From Onchocerca lupi (taxonomy: Eukaryota; Nematoda; Chromadorea; Rhabditida; Onchocercidae), in NCBI GenBank assembly GCA_028564675.1, contig JAOVVO010000379.1:1-64000 (forward strand): a stretch of 64,000 bases of DNA, read 5' to 3'. Of the stretch, positions 25,801 through 37,400 are shown piece by piece (within the stretch, counting starts at the first letter, position 1; each line of letters begins with the position of its first letter). Position numbers and translations under genes: made by a program. The notes under the pieces are model-generated. The model was given only the letters and a program-made list of their open reading frames with translations, did no database searches and was not told the DNA's origin.

Positions 25801-28800
25801 AGAAATCCGTCAAAATTTTTTAAAATTAAAAATACGTTAAAGAGCAGATATGTCTGTCTATTCGATTTTTCCAACTTTTTTTTAATTATGATTTCTTTCA
25901 CAAATTTTAAGACCTCACCGGAGCAATGACTTCAGCCCCATTCCAATAACCAAAGTTTGTGCCACCATGGAACATGTAAAAATTAATGTTTGCGCCAAGA
26001 TGATACATATAATCAGCCGTATCAATGATTTCTGGTATTGACGGTAATTTTTGATGGTCTTGACCCCAAATGACCAACCATCCAGAATAAAATTCCGAAT
26101 TTACCAATGGCCCTATTCATTAATTTACTCCAACATTTAACAAAATTTTTGAAACCATAAAAGAATTTTGTCAAATTTTTCTATAGTTGCTAGAAAATTG
26201 CTTGAACTGACTAAGAAAAAAAAAAAAAAACAAAGGCTTTAAATCACAAAAATCACGTAAAAATGTTTTGTAAAATTTAGCATTCATAAGCATTCTTAAC
26301 CCCATTTTTTGGAGATTTGATCCCTAACTTTTCAAGATCGCATCTCTAACTGCACAAAATTACAAAGTTTCAATTGCCAATTTCAAAATCTAAAATTGAT
26401 ATTTTGAAGAAATAAGAAAAATAACAAATTTATCTTTTGAATTCATTAACCGGTTAGCAACAGACTAATCGACTGCTAATTTAAACTATAAATATCGTGG
26501 AAAACATTTAAGTAATTTAAGTAACCAACGAAAGAACAGAAAAAGCACAATAACATAAGAAAATTAGTCGATAAGCTTATTTTCAATAATGCATGCCTTT
26601 GAATGTGCATGAAACTTCCTGCACATATCAAGGTTTTTTTCATTTTTTGATGGGACAATAATTTAACATTAATTATCAAAATCTATAAAATTAGTTTTGA
26701 AAAAAAAGCAACGAACCGTGTGGTGCATAACGTCGTTGTGCAATAAAATATGCATCAACATTTTGTCGACTTGTTGGACCAAAATCAATTGTTGGATAAG
26801 CACCTGATGTCGTACCACACTTCAAATAGGATTCTGTTGATCCATCAGCTATAAATGAATAAAACTTTCCTAAATTTATTTGATAAATCTTAGACATTCG
26901 TTTTCCTTGAAGCAAATATAATCATCATATATTGTAAACATTTGCACAAATATATGACACTCTTTCCTATTTAAAAAAAGAAAAAAACATATTAAAGTGC
27001 TCATCATTTTAGTATCATTTCACAGACTAATGAATTGTTGAATTTTTTGAAAAAAATATAAAAGACGGAAAGAAAAAATGTCCTTTGAATGTTCTTCAAA
27101 TATATGACTTCAAACTTTGTTTTAACTCTCAATTTATTTTATAAATCATCATTTGATGATTTATCAAGTGACGCTACTGGAACTGAAATTTAAAAAATTT
27201 CAATTCATTCATCTACTGCTTACAGTGAAGTAATTTTGACTAACTGCAGTTAAAATTGTGAAGTATTAGACACAATATCCTACTTAGGGATATTTTCTGC
27301 ATTTTTCAAAATTTATGATTTTGAGGAAATATTCGAGAATGCTGTTTTTGCAAAAGAAAAAAATATGTTACTGATATCCTCTATCACTCTAATTGCTTGT
27401 TGTCGAGAATTTCTAAAAAAGACAATTTAATGAGTGAAAATTCAAGCGATATTTCTTTAGTGTACCTTTATATCAAAGATTCCGATAATTATATGATTAC
27501 ATAATTCTTGACTTTATAAAGACTTCACCAAATTACCAATCAGTTAAGCTAAGTTACTTATAATTTACATGTATTTTATAAAAATATAAAATTTTTTTCA
27601 TAAAATATTTTATGAAAATATAAAAAATATAAAATATTCCTACTCTGAAATCTATGTAAATAAAAATGTAAATCATCGTTGCTGTTATTCGGCACGTGAT
27701 TTTGCAACCTCATCGCCGACGGCTTTCAGATCTTGATACAATACTGCATTGAAATTCTGGTATTTTTATCTACATATATCTACTTTTTTTTTGACCTGTC
27801 ACACCTATGACAGGTAAAAGTAAATAAACAGACTGAATTTATGCCTATGTTGCTCATTTTGACTCCGTTTCAAACTCTTCATTAATTGATTTGAAATTTT
27901 GATACAACGTTGCATTCGAATAGGGGAATGTTTCTATATAGATGTAACTACCTCTTTTTTTTCTTACCTATCACATCTGTGACAGGTTCAAACGAAATCG
28001 ACGATGTAATATGCGCTGAATTACCCGATTCCGATGTCGATAAGGATTTGTATGAAGTTGCGATGAAAAATATGATACATGAATCCTATGGTATACTGAA
28101 ACCAAATTCATCAAGTTTGATAGACGCAAAATGCTCTCAGCGATATCCTCGAGCATTAGTAGCCAACACTGCAGCACGAAACAATGGATATTCCTTATAA
28201 GAAGATCAGCAGAAGATGGCGTAAATTAGCAACCATACAAATGCGAAAGATGACATCGAAGTAAATAACTGGCGGGTTGTTCCATATTCGCCTTCGCTAT
28301 TAAAAACATACAAAGGGCATTTTTGCAGCGACATGGCAGTTTTGGCGTGCAACCAGAAGGAAGTAATAGGAATGCGGTATTATATATTGGTCAAATCGTA
28401 CATTATCAGGCTGGAAGATACATAAGCAGCAATGAAGCTGTGCTTAGAATTGGCGAACAAAGTTCTTAATCAATTGGGAATGCCGGAATCAGTCTGCTGC
28501 TACTTCGTGATGAGGTGGTCGAAGTAGAATTGCGTCGTAAACAAAATTACAACACGGCTGATCTTTCGTCGTATGAGCAATCAAATATTCCCAAGCTAAT
28601 GCTTGAGCAAAAAGGCATTTCCGATAAATAATGCAAACTGTCAATAACGAGTTGGAGAAATCTTCTTTTTATATGGGCCAGGAGGAACTCGTAAAACGTT
28701 TCTCATTAGATTGATTCTGGTAGCAATCCAATCCCGAATGACATAGCCTTAGCTCTTGCATCGTTCGGAATAGCTGCAACATTGCTACCATGTGGAAGAA

Positions 28801-31800
28801 CTACTCATCTCGTTTTGAAATTGCCACTGAACATACAATTCATTGGAACTCTCACATGCAACATTTCCAAAGCATCTGGCATTGGAAAGTATTGTAGAAA
28901 TACAAACTTCTCTTTGGGATGAATGTACAATAGCGCACAAAAAATCGCTCGAGGCTCTTGATCGATCATTACAAGATTTGCGTAGAAACATCAGACCATT
29001 TGGGAACACATTAAAACTGCTTCCAGGAAATTTCAAGTAAACTACAATTCCTGGATCGACACCAGTGGATGAAATAAATGCTTGCCTGAAATAACTTACT
29101 TTGTGGCGATATGTAAAAACATTAAAATTAACTACAAATATGCATGACCAACTGCAAACGATCGACAACTAAGATATTCTCACATCAATTGCTGAAAAAT
29201 GGAATGGAAAAATGCCGGTTGATCTGACCTCAGGACGAATTCCATTGCTTTATAACTTCTGCAGTTTAGTGACGTCAAAAGAAGAATTAACCGAAGAATT
29301 ATTTTCCAATATTCAACCCAGTTATAATAATCACCACTGGCTAAGTGTTCTTGCGGCCAAAAACAAAAGACGTCAACAAACTTCACAGTATTATTCAGTC
29401 TAACATTCAAAGCGAGGCAATCACATAAAAGTCCGTCGAAAAATCATGGAAGCAAATGAAGCGGTTACTTATCTAACAGAATATATGAATTCACTCGATC
29501 TGCCAGGAATGCCACCGCACGTACTGCAATTGAAAATCGATGTGCCAATTATCATGTTGCGAAATATCAACCAGCCAAAGCTTTGTGATGACACGCGGCT
29601 TGCAGTAAAAAAATTAATGAATAACGCGTCGAAGAAGCAACAATCTTGACAGGACTTTTCAAAAGTAAAGATGTCCTCATTCCTCGCATTCCTATGATTC
29701 CAATGGATATGCCATTTCAGTTTAAGAGATTGCAATTCCCAATTCGATTGGCGTTTGCATTCACCATCAACCAAGCTCAGGACTAATCTTTAGAACTGTG
29801 CGGTTTAGATCTAGAGTCGAATTGTTTCTCAGATGGACAATTATACGTCTATATTTACGTAAACAGTGGAGCAATAAAAAATATTGTATATCCACAAGCA
29901 TTATGAAATTATACAAATTAGTTTAAAACGTGCGCTTTCTCTGTTCTTTCTTTATCACTTAATCAAACAGAACTATAGCAAAGCGTGTATACAAAAAATA
30001 AACAAAAATATGCGTATATTCGAATGCAAAGTTGTTTCAAAATTTTAAAGCAATAGATAAAAACATTTCGGAGATCTTAAATTTTGAACTAATAAGGCAT
30101 TTGAGAAATTGGGCGCGTGTTTGGAAAATTTTGGAGATTTAAGATTTTGAACAATCGAACATCTACATTTTTATTTATATAGACTAGCTAGACCAGCCAC
30201 GTAGAGCATGATCGGGTATGGCTAGTATACCAATATTTGTCGAGATGGATTATGCAGTATATTGCAATCAAATGCAGAATTTCAAATAAACTTTCATTCG
30301 GTTATATCGAACATTTCATCGTTTCAAAATAAGTAACATTAACCAATTTTTTAAATATTTCGAAAAATGGAAAAATATTTTCAAATTCTCGGTGAATCAT
30401 AATGAGATAGTTTTAAACTCATCTTTACATTTACAACTTTCACCTGATAAATAATGTATTAAAAATATTGCTCAGTTTGATCTGTTTACTTGTGCTAGGA
30501 GATGGAGAAGTTTCGAAAAAAATAGATGAATTGTCAAAAAGAAATGGTGATTATATGTATTTCTTTCGCTTCCTATCTGTATGAAGTTGCTCAAATATTC
30601 TCAGAAAGTGTCTAGAAAAATAAGATTCATATAAGTTCAAGCAACTTCAGTGAATATAAGATTTTCAACTTACTAATGATTGATTATGCGAAATTCTGAT
30701 TCATTTTGGACAGAAAATGGCAATTTATCAGATAAAAAACTGATAATAACCCTTAATATCCTCCTAATTCCTGAAACACTGACATAAACTCTTTTAAAGT
30801 ACTTCAGATGATATTGTTAAAGAAAGCGCAGAATTTGAAATGAATAAAATATTATCGAAATTTAAAATGTTTTGTCTATTTTGAAATTTTCATGAAGTTT
30901 AAATTAGGAAGAGAAAAAAGTGTCGATCAGTTCTGGATAATAATTCCAGACTAAGTTGAGATGTATGCCAAATTTCATGTATGCTATTAAGTCTAGCAGA
31001 GTAATTACTTTGAATAACATTTGACATTAAGCTGTAAAATGCAATATTTTTTCTCAATTTCAGATTATTTTATATTTCTAATTTAAAACATACTGGTATA
31101 TTGGACGGCATCTGATCCAAGATGATATCGAACCATATCACTCAATCGTTTCATATACTCTTGATCGCATGCATAATGACTGCCATATTCGTTTTCCACT
31201 TGCACCATCAATATCGGGCCGCCATTTTTAAGCAGTTGCTTATTAAGCATGGGTAATAGGACGTTGAACCAAAATTCCACTTCATTTAGAAATCTAAATT
31301 AATTTTATGATATTAATAAGATGAAGCAATGAGATGAATGAAAAGAAAAAAAAGTGTCCTCAAGAAGAATTTTCTTCTTTCTTTTTTTTTTAAAGAAATA
31401 AGTCCTAATTTTGCAGAGAATTATTTTTTTCCAGTTTTTATTATGCATCTATCTCATATATTAAATGCATCATCGATTGGTCGAAAAAAATTTCATGCAC
31501 TAAATAATAAACTTCCCAAATATTAATATGAAATTTTTTTGAAATTTTCTTGGAAAATTTATTTTTGCACCGTTTATCGGAAGTTCTTTGATAAATATCT
31601 CCGTACTTGTGAATAAGCCACCATGGCAATCCACCATTTTCCCACTCAGCACAAATATATGGACCAATTCTGAAATAAGATAATTATGTATACTTCGATA
31701 TTTTAAAATTAATGCTAGAATTACCATCACGTATTAAGTACGTTAAAAGTAATTTACCTTACAAGCACAAATAATTGATTAGCTGCAGCAAGTTCAATGA

Positions 31801-32850
31801 AACGTGTTATATTGCGTTGTCCATTGAATAAATATCTATATTAGTTGAAATTTAGACTTTTTTGAAAGTGTCAGAAAATCCTGAAAGATTCGGTCTTCCT
31901 TTTTTAAAATTTTGTAAAGAATTTATAGTGTTTGAACCATTTTTCGATAATTTTATGATTATCATAACTGCAAGATTCTTATCAACGTGTCATTTGCTTA
32001 ATTATGACTCATTTATAAATTATTTTGGTTGAATTAACAAACCTTCCACTGTAAATTTCATGGAAATTCCACGGAATATACATCTGTATAGCATTCAAGC
32101 CTGCAGCCCGAATTCGTTGCAATCGATCATTCCAATAATAAGAATGTACCCGAAAATAATGAATACTACCCGATATATACCTGGAAAATGTATGAAATTA
32201 GCCTAAAAATTAATGGAAGAAAAAATATCTGAAAGATTAATAATGATTATAGATTAGACCATAGATATCACTTCGAAAAATCGATGGATTTAATAATGTT
32301 CAGAATCCAATCTTCCAGGAGGATGTAAATGTATTTCTTGATATTGATATGCAAAACAACCATTTACTGTATGAAAAGGACAAAAAAAAAATTCTTTCAA
32401 TCCTTTTTTCCATCTTTCCAAAACCGACATTGGTACAAAGCCGAGACATCATCGTTACTTTTTTCTCTTCTTATCAAGACTTTTAGCATTATTAACATAA
32501 CTTCAACTATTCTCAAATCAAACTTTTACCTATTACTCTTATCAAAAGAAAAATGGACTTTTAACTAAGATTGTTTAAACATCCCGCTATACATAGAAAT
32601 TGCTACCATTTTTTCTTAGCAAAATCAAAATTATCAGTGTATGAAGGAAAGATATTTCGATATTAGCGCCATCATAAATTGATATTTGCAAATCATGGAA
32701 TTTTTACCTAAACGGTTTACCATTCAGCAGAAATGTATCATTTTGATAATCAATAGCAAATGATGGATACGAAGAATCCGTTAAATGTAAGAAAATTTCT
32801 TGACAAATTAAAATATATTCCAAAATTATAGCAAACCGGAAATATTTCAT
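22875..32850 (-). CDS. GLB1: Acid beta-galactosidase (GH35, lysosomal)
   Basis: Fourteen exons join in phase: 32708-32850, 32043-32180, 31758-31835, 31571-31669, 31094-31293, 26717-26848, 25919-26112, 25264-25400, 24798-24934, 24459-24559, 24062-24196, 23646-23768, 23257-23403 and 22875-23033. They give 640 aa (human GLB1 is about 677). A hydrophobic signal sequence is followed by FAIDYQNDTFLLNGKPFRY and SGSIHYFRV, typical of GH35. The proton donor is E188 in VQVENEYGS and the nucleophile is E270 in LVNSEFYSGW. AEWENGGLPWWL and FHGGTNFGYW are also present. The jelly-roll end has GWGKGQLFINGHNIGRYWP, then TLYVPK and LELE in the last exon. The enzyme removes terminal beta-galactose from gangliosides and glycans in lysosomes. 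Intron 5 (26849-31093) is 4.2 kb long because it carries a Helitron relic on the other strand. The start at 32850 is favoured by a trans-splice-like acceptor 10 nt upstream. The symbol names the family; one-to-one orthology was not tested. Confidence 0.95.
27713..27990 (+). repeat. Tandem pair of about 110-bp internal repeats at the left of the Helitron
   Basis: Copy one (27713-27820) and copy two (27877-27990) share, in order, TTGATACAA, a GCATTGAAAT/GCATTCGAAT block, a TATCTACAT/TATAGATGT block, a poly-T run, and CACCTATGACAGG / CACATCTGTGACAGG. Related single units occur at 63330-63430 and 63795-63865 next to the other Helitron relic, so the unit belongs to the element family. Confidence 0.6.
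27985..29905 (+). pseudogene. Helitron PIF1-type DNA helicase, broken
   Basis: Several frames have to be combined to follow this relic, so it is not functional. The first block (27985-28200) resembles the region before the helicase, with EIDDVICAELPDSDVD and NMIHESYG. The second (about 28395-28625) has YQAGRYISSNEAV. The P-loop is near 28675 and reads GPGGTRKTF, with Arg where the family has Gly. The Walker B block is WDECTIAHKKSLEALDRSL (about 28915-28971). Downstream blocks are VDLTSGRIPL, LDLPGMPPHVLQLKI, PIIMLRNINQPKLC, TRLAVKKLMNN and FQFKRLQFPIRLAF. At least ten stops or frameshifts interrupt it. In the autonomous element this helicase is the C-terminal half of a Rep-helicase protein; no Rep (HUH) part was found here. 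Confidence 0.85.
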
Positions 32851-32862
32851 GCTTGTCAGTCT
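32851..32862 (-). promoter_or_regulatory. Likely SL trans-splice acceptor of the beta-galactosidase gene
   Basis: Read on the - strand, ATATTTCAG/ACTGACAAGC lies directly before the ATG at 32850, leaving a 10-nt leader. No upstream donor or coding exon fits it, so trans-splicing is the simplest reading. This is inference from position and consensus. Confidence 0.55.
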
Positions 32863-34415
32863 GAAATATGTAGATTTTTCAAATACTAATTCTACTGGTC
32901 TAATTTTCAATTTTGATTGAAGAAAAAAAAAGTGCTTATAGATCGAGATGAATTTCGACAAAACGTAATCATAGGAAAAATTATAAATAGATATATTTCA
33001 TAAAATTCGCTGTAAAAAATGAGCATATCTATTTCGCTGTAAAACGCGCAACCTTCTGGTCAATGCGAATTTTATCATTGATGGATTTTATTGCTGTCAT
33101 TAGTCTTACACCTTCTTCAGAGTAAACTAGTTCTTGATACTTAATAAATTTAGCTTTATTAAGAGAAATAAAATTTGCCTTTTTCGAAAATTTGCTCTTC
33201 TGATTGCTGTAGCGAATTTTTAGACAGTTTTAAATACGGAATGATGTGTTTTTTTTAGCAAATTCTGATGAATTATATGAACGGAACTACATTTTATCAA
33301 AGATATATCAAGTTTTGATTTGATCTTAAATATAGACAATTAAAAAAGACGGTTGTTGAGATATGTGCTACGTTTTGTATCATTGGCACACTGGTTATAT
33401 CCTTAGGAAAATGAATCGAACTGCAACTGCAGACACATCAGAAAAAAGCAAAAATCTTATCAAAGAAAACCAAATAAGACTATTTTCAAAGAGAATTTAA
33501 TGACAATTGAAAAATAATTCCGAATAATAATAACAAGCCAAAACAAAAATGACAACAATGAGTGGGGATTATAAGAAGTACATGAAAAAAATACCGATTT
33601 TTTGGATACAGATACTACTTCTGATAAACTCTCAGCCTGCTCTAAGCGGAGAGCGAAAACCCATAGGATCCAGCAAAATTTTAATATAGCAAAGGAAATA
33701 CGATTTAATCGGACTCTGAACAGAAATATTCAATCTATAAAGAAAAACTGCAAGTCCTTAAGACAAATCGACCGTAATGATAAATCGACAGTGATTATCG
33801 CAAAACAAATCTATCGCAAAACAAACAAATCTATGCAAAATAAAATGACCATTTCGATGTAAATAAAACTAAATCAAAGCGACCTACGTTAAGTCTAGAC
33901 TTTCTTATCAAAATGAAAAACAGTTCAAATGATACCAATTTAGCTAAAGTTATCACGATGATTCGCTAATTCAGTCAATCACGTTCTGAAATAACAACTC
34001 ATGTACTTCTATGTAGATAACAAAATGGTCACAGATTATATTAATAAAAAAAAATACCAATATTCCTCTCAGTTGTATTGAGGTTAGAGTTTTGCTTATA
34101 AAAACACATAGAAACAAAGTGATATTTGAATTATGGCTTCAGAAAATCAAAAAATTTGATTAACAAGAAGAAGGTCATCTTGAAAACACTTATTGTAATT
34201 TTGAAGTAGAAAATATGGAAGTTTAAGAAAATTAAACAAAATAACTGAAATTTTCGAAGATTTGTAAAAAAGAAATTTAAAACAATATTAAAATAAATGC
34301 ACATCTAGGACGATTACTTTGCACTTGACGGATTATTTCAAACTACAAATAAATGAAAGTAGTAAAAGGAAAAGATCATTTAAATTGAAAAAAACTATTA
34401 GGGCTTCCAGAAATA
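32863..34415. other. Spacer between the NOVA-like and beta-galactosidase genes
   Basis: The two genes are on the same strand about 1.55 kb apart. That is longer than a typical nematode operon gap, so co-transcription is possible but not indicated. Apart from the doubtful open frame at 33602-33862, no feature was recognised. Confidence 0.4.
33602..33862 (+). other. Doubtful 86-codon open frame, basic, possibly a degraded gene fragment
   Basis: The frame is Lys/Arg/Asn-rich, with a stretch AKEIRFNRTLNRNIQSIKK that looks helical. Its base composition is less T-rich than the surroundings. There is no signal peptide, no recognised domain and no clear splice partner. Downstream DNA up to 34.1 kb has short open pieces broken by stops. 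It may be a remnant of a mobile element or chance. Confidence 0.2.
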
Positions 34416-37400
34416 TTAACGAAATCCTCCGCGTGCATTATTTTGTGCTTGTTGATTGCGACGCATTTGTTCGTCGTTGATAACTTTATCAATCATCATA
34501 CGTCCGTTACGAATGCAGTCCACATCTCCAGTTAAGCTGGAATCAAACAGATTTTGATGATATCAAAAATGCAAATAAGGAATACTTGCTGAATTTTGTT
34601 TTACAATCATTTTTTTTCTGTATATTATTAAAACTTTCTATAGCTTACTGTTTCTTTTCTGATCATCTTTAAGTGGATACTCTTTTGAAATGACCAAATG
34701 TTATAATTCCCACTATTTCCAGTTACTTACTATAAATCCAATTACTGTTTACTACTACAACATCAAGAAACTCATTTTTTTGTTATGCTAAACAATGCGT
34801 CCCTTTTTCTTCCTTTTCTTTTTCAGAATATTATATTATTTGTTTATTCGCTGTTATGAATAACCAAAATAGTCAACTACGATGATATAGGCATTACGAT
34901 AGGTTTCCTCCAACTAATCAACTGAAGTTGCGGGTTAAAAGTCCAGAAAAACCTAGAAGACCTAAAAGTCAAAGCTAAATTCTATTTTCCAAGCCACATC
35001 CCACTGCACAAAAATTTACAGGTAGATGAAACTATTTTCTTCAATTACAAGCAATTAAACCGTTACTTTTGATAATGAACTTTTGCTGTGTAAATAAAAA
35101 AAAAAAAATTCTTTCTATGTCACATTCACGTTATGTAGGAAGTTTTCCACTTCCGTCAGCTCTATCTATAGCTTACATTCTTATTTGTTCTTTGACTCAT
35201 CTCACAGCATGAATAATATAATAGGCTGAAAACATACCAAATTGTCTGAGAATTTTAATTTTTATTTCTGCATGAAAAAATAAAAATATCTTACGTCATT
35301 TTAATTTCTGTCATCGACACGAAAATGGAAAATTAAAATGTCAAGTTTTTTTGTGAACTTTACATAAAATTGTCAGTGAAACCATACCTTACAAGACGAT
35401 TTCCTTGTCCAGCAGCCGTACCACGTTTGTGTACTTCCACTTTACATCCGCTTAAATGCTGAATTTCGGCCAATGTTTTAGCTCTTGGACCAAGAATTGC
35501 TCCAACAATGGTATCCGGAATCTGGAAAATAACTAACATAAAAGAAAATACAAAAATCGAAGTCCTTTCAGACCAGATCTAGATTTTGACAAACATAAGG
35601 TGTCAACTTTCGGTTTATTGAAGGCTATTCACCCTAAGCTTTTTATCAGAAAGAAAAGAGGACAGTCATGAGCGCTCTAAAAAAAAAGTTTTGCGCTCAT
35701 CAAGATAACAGTAATAGAAGATCATCAAATATTCGCGCTTTATTATTAAACAATCTACCTCACTCAATTCCTTTGTTGCTATGCAAAGATCAAAAAAATC
35801 TAAATTAATACCTACCTCGAGATCAATATGATTGTTGTCGATAATTTTTTCTTTAATTACGGAAGCAGCAAAATTCTGTCCGCTCGATGAGCTACTGTTT
35901 TGTTTATTCTGGCTTAATACATCGATCAGAACGCCACCAACGCCACTCAGTGACTATAAGATATTTCCATAAGTTTGATTCCAAGCTTCCAATTTCCGCA
36001 AGTCTGTTTTTATAAGTTTCTATCTCCTTACGAAAACAATCCCAAAATTTCCGATTTTCAACTAATTTACAAATCACTTCTTTTTTACAAGTGAATTCCC
36101 GCAAATCCAATCATAGTTCTCCACTCTTTGCTCCAAAAACTTTCATCAATTTCAAAAAAAAAAAGTGTGGAAATATATGAAATGAATTAACAAAATTAAT
36201 TAGTAATTAACAACTCACATATAACCACATACAAACTCATTTTTAGAAATTTATCAAACATAATACTATGAATTTCCATCTGTCATCATTACATATTTTT
36301 ATATCCTCAAATAATGTCTTTATCTATTATCAAATATTCCATTATACCCACATCTATCATCAGCATTCCAGATCAGAATTTTCCCGTGTTAATGGTGGCA
36401 ACTGTTTTCTTGAAGTATTGCACAACTTAATTTCGAATCAAGATTAAAAACTGCAAACATGGCGAATTTAACAACTGCGTTACATTCCTTTTGAAATCGA
36501 CAAATAATAATTGCGGAAACCTAGCATTTCCGATCGATATTCACGGATAAAGCAAACAATCTCGATGAAAGCAAAATTGAGAGAAAATGTGAAGTTTTTT
36601 AGTCTGTTAAAAAAATATATATATAACTATAAATAGAACCTGTAGGAAAAAATATAAAAATCAGCAGTCGGTGGAATATAAAGCTAAATTCGAGAAATTT
36701 TGCTTATTCGGAAAAAAAAAATGTCTCATGAAAAATCCTGACGAAATGTAAGGTTGATAAAATAAAAAAAAAAAAGGAAAAAAAAAAAAGAAAAACTGAA
36801 TTAAATGTAGCACCAAAGAATTTATTTTTAACGAAGATTCAAAACCACAAATTTGACTGCTGAATGAACAGGAAGGCAATTCTACGCTATTATATTTATA
36901 AGGATCGCATTTCTATGTGAACTGTATGACTTTTACAAACTCAAGTTATATTTGTCGACAACATTTTTTATTAAATAGATAAAACTGAAAGATCTTCTAA
37001 AAAAGTATAAATTAGCGCTTGTCTATTCCATGATTCCCTTAACGAACCTAAGGTATCAAACAACTTGAAAATTCCGAATCTGAAATCTTCCGAATGAAAT
37101 GTTGACCATCATTCAGAAATCAGTGGGGGAAAAATCTTAGATATTGAGCGGATGTATTATTTTGGAACGAAATTAGTACTTTATCTGCATACCGATTTTC
37201 ACTGGCAATCCAGAAATAGAACTGTACTTATCTTTTTATGAAAGATGAAAATTACAAAGAGAATAAAAGTTTTATGAAGTTTTTTTGAAAATTTGAAATA
37301 ATGGGAAGAACGGATGAGTATCAATAGTAGATATCAACAAGAAATTTAAAGAATACAATGAACATAGAAGAAAAATTGTTGAAAAAGAAATACCAGATAA

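Larger units (their letters stand above)
27700..30225 (+). mobile_element. Decayed Helitron in intron 5 of the beta-galactosidase gene
   Basis: On the + strand, antisense to the host gene, this segment carries Helitron-type helicase remnants (27985-29905). They are followed by about 300 bp of non-coding tail and an imperfect inverted repeat, ACTAGCTAGACC (30183-30194) and GGTATGGCTAGT (30215-30226). The proposed 3' end is CTAG at 30222-30225 followed by T, as expected for the CTRR/T end of Helitrons. The tail aligns with the second copy at the right edge (63.13-63.43 kb, other strand): shared pieces include GCGTATATTCGA, AAGATTTTGAAC, GAACAT...GACAT/CTAC and TATTTATATAGA. The left boundary is not defined; 27700 is a guess from the start of internal repeats. 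Confidence 0.7.
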
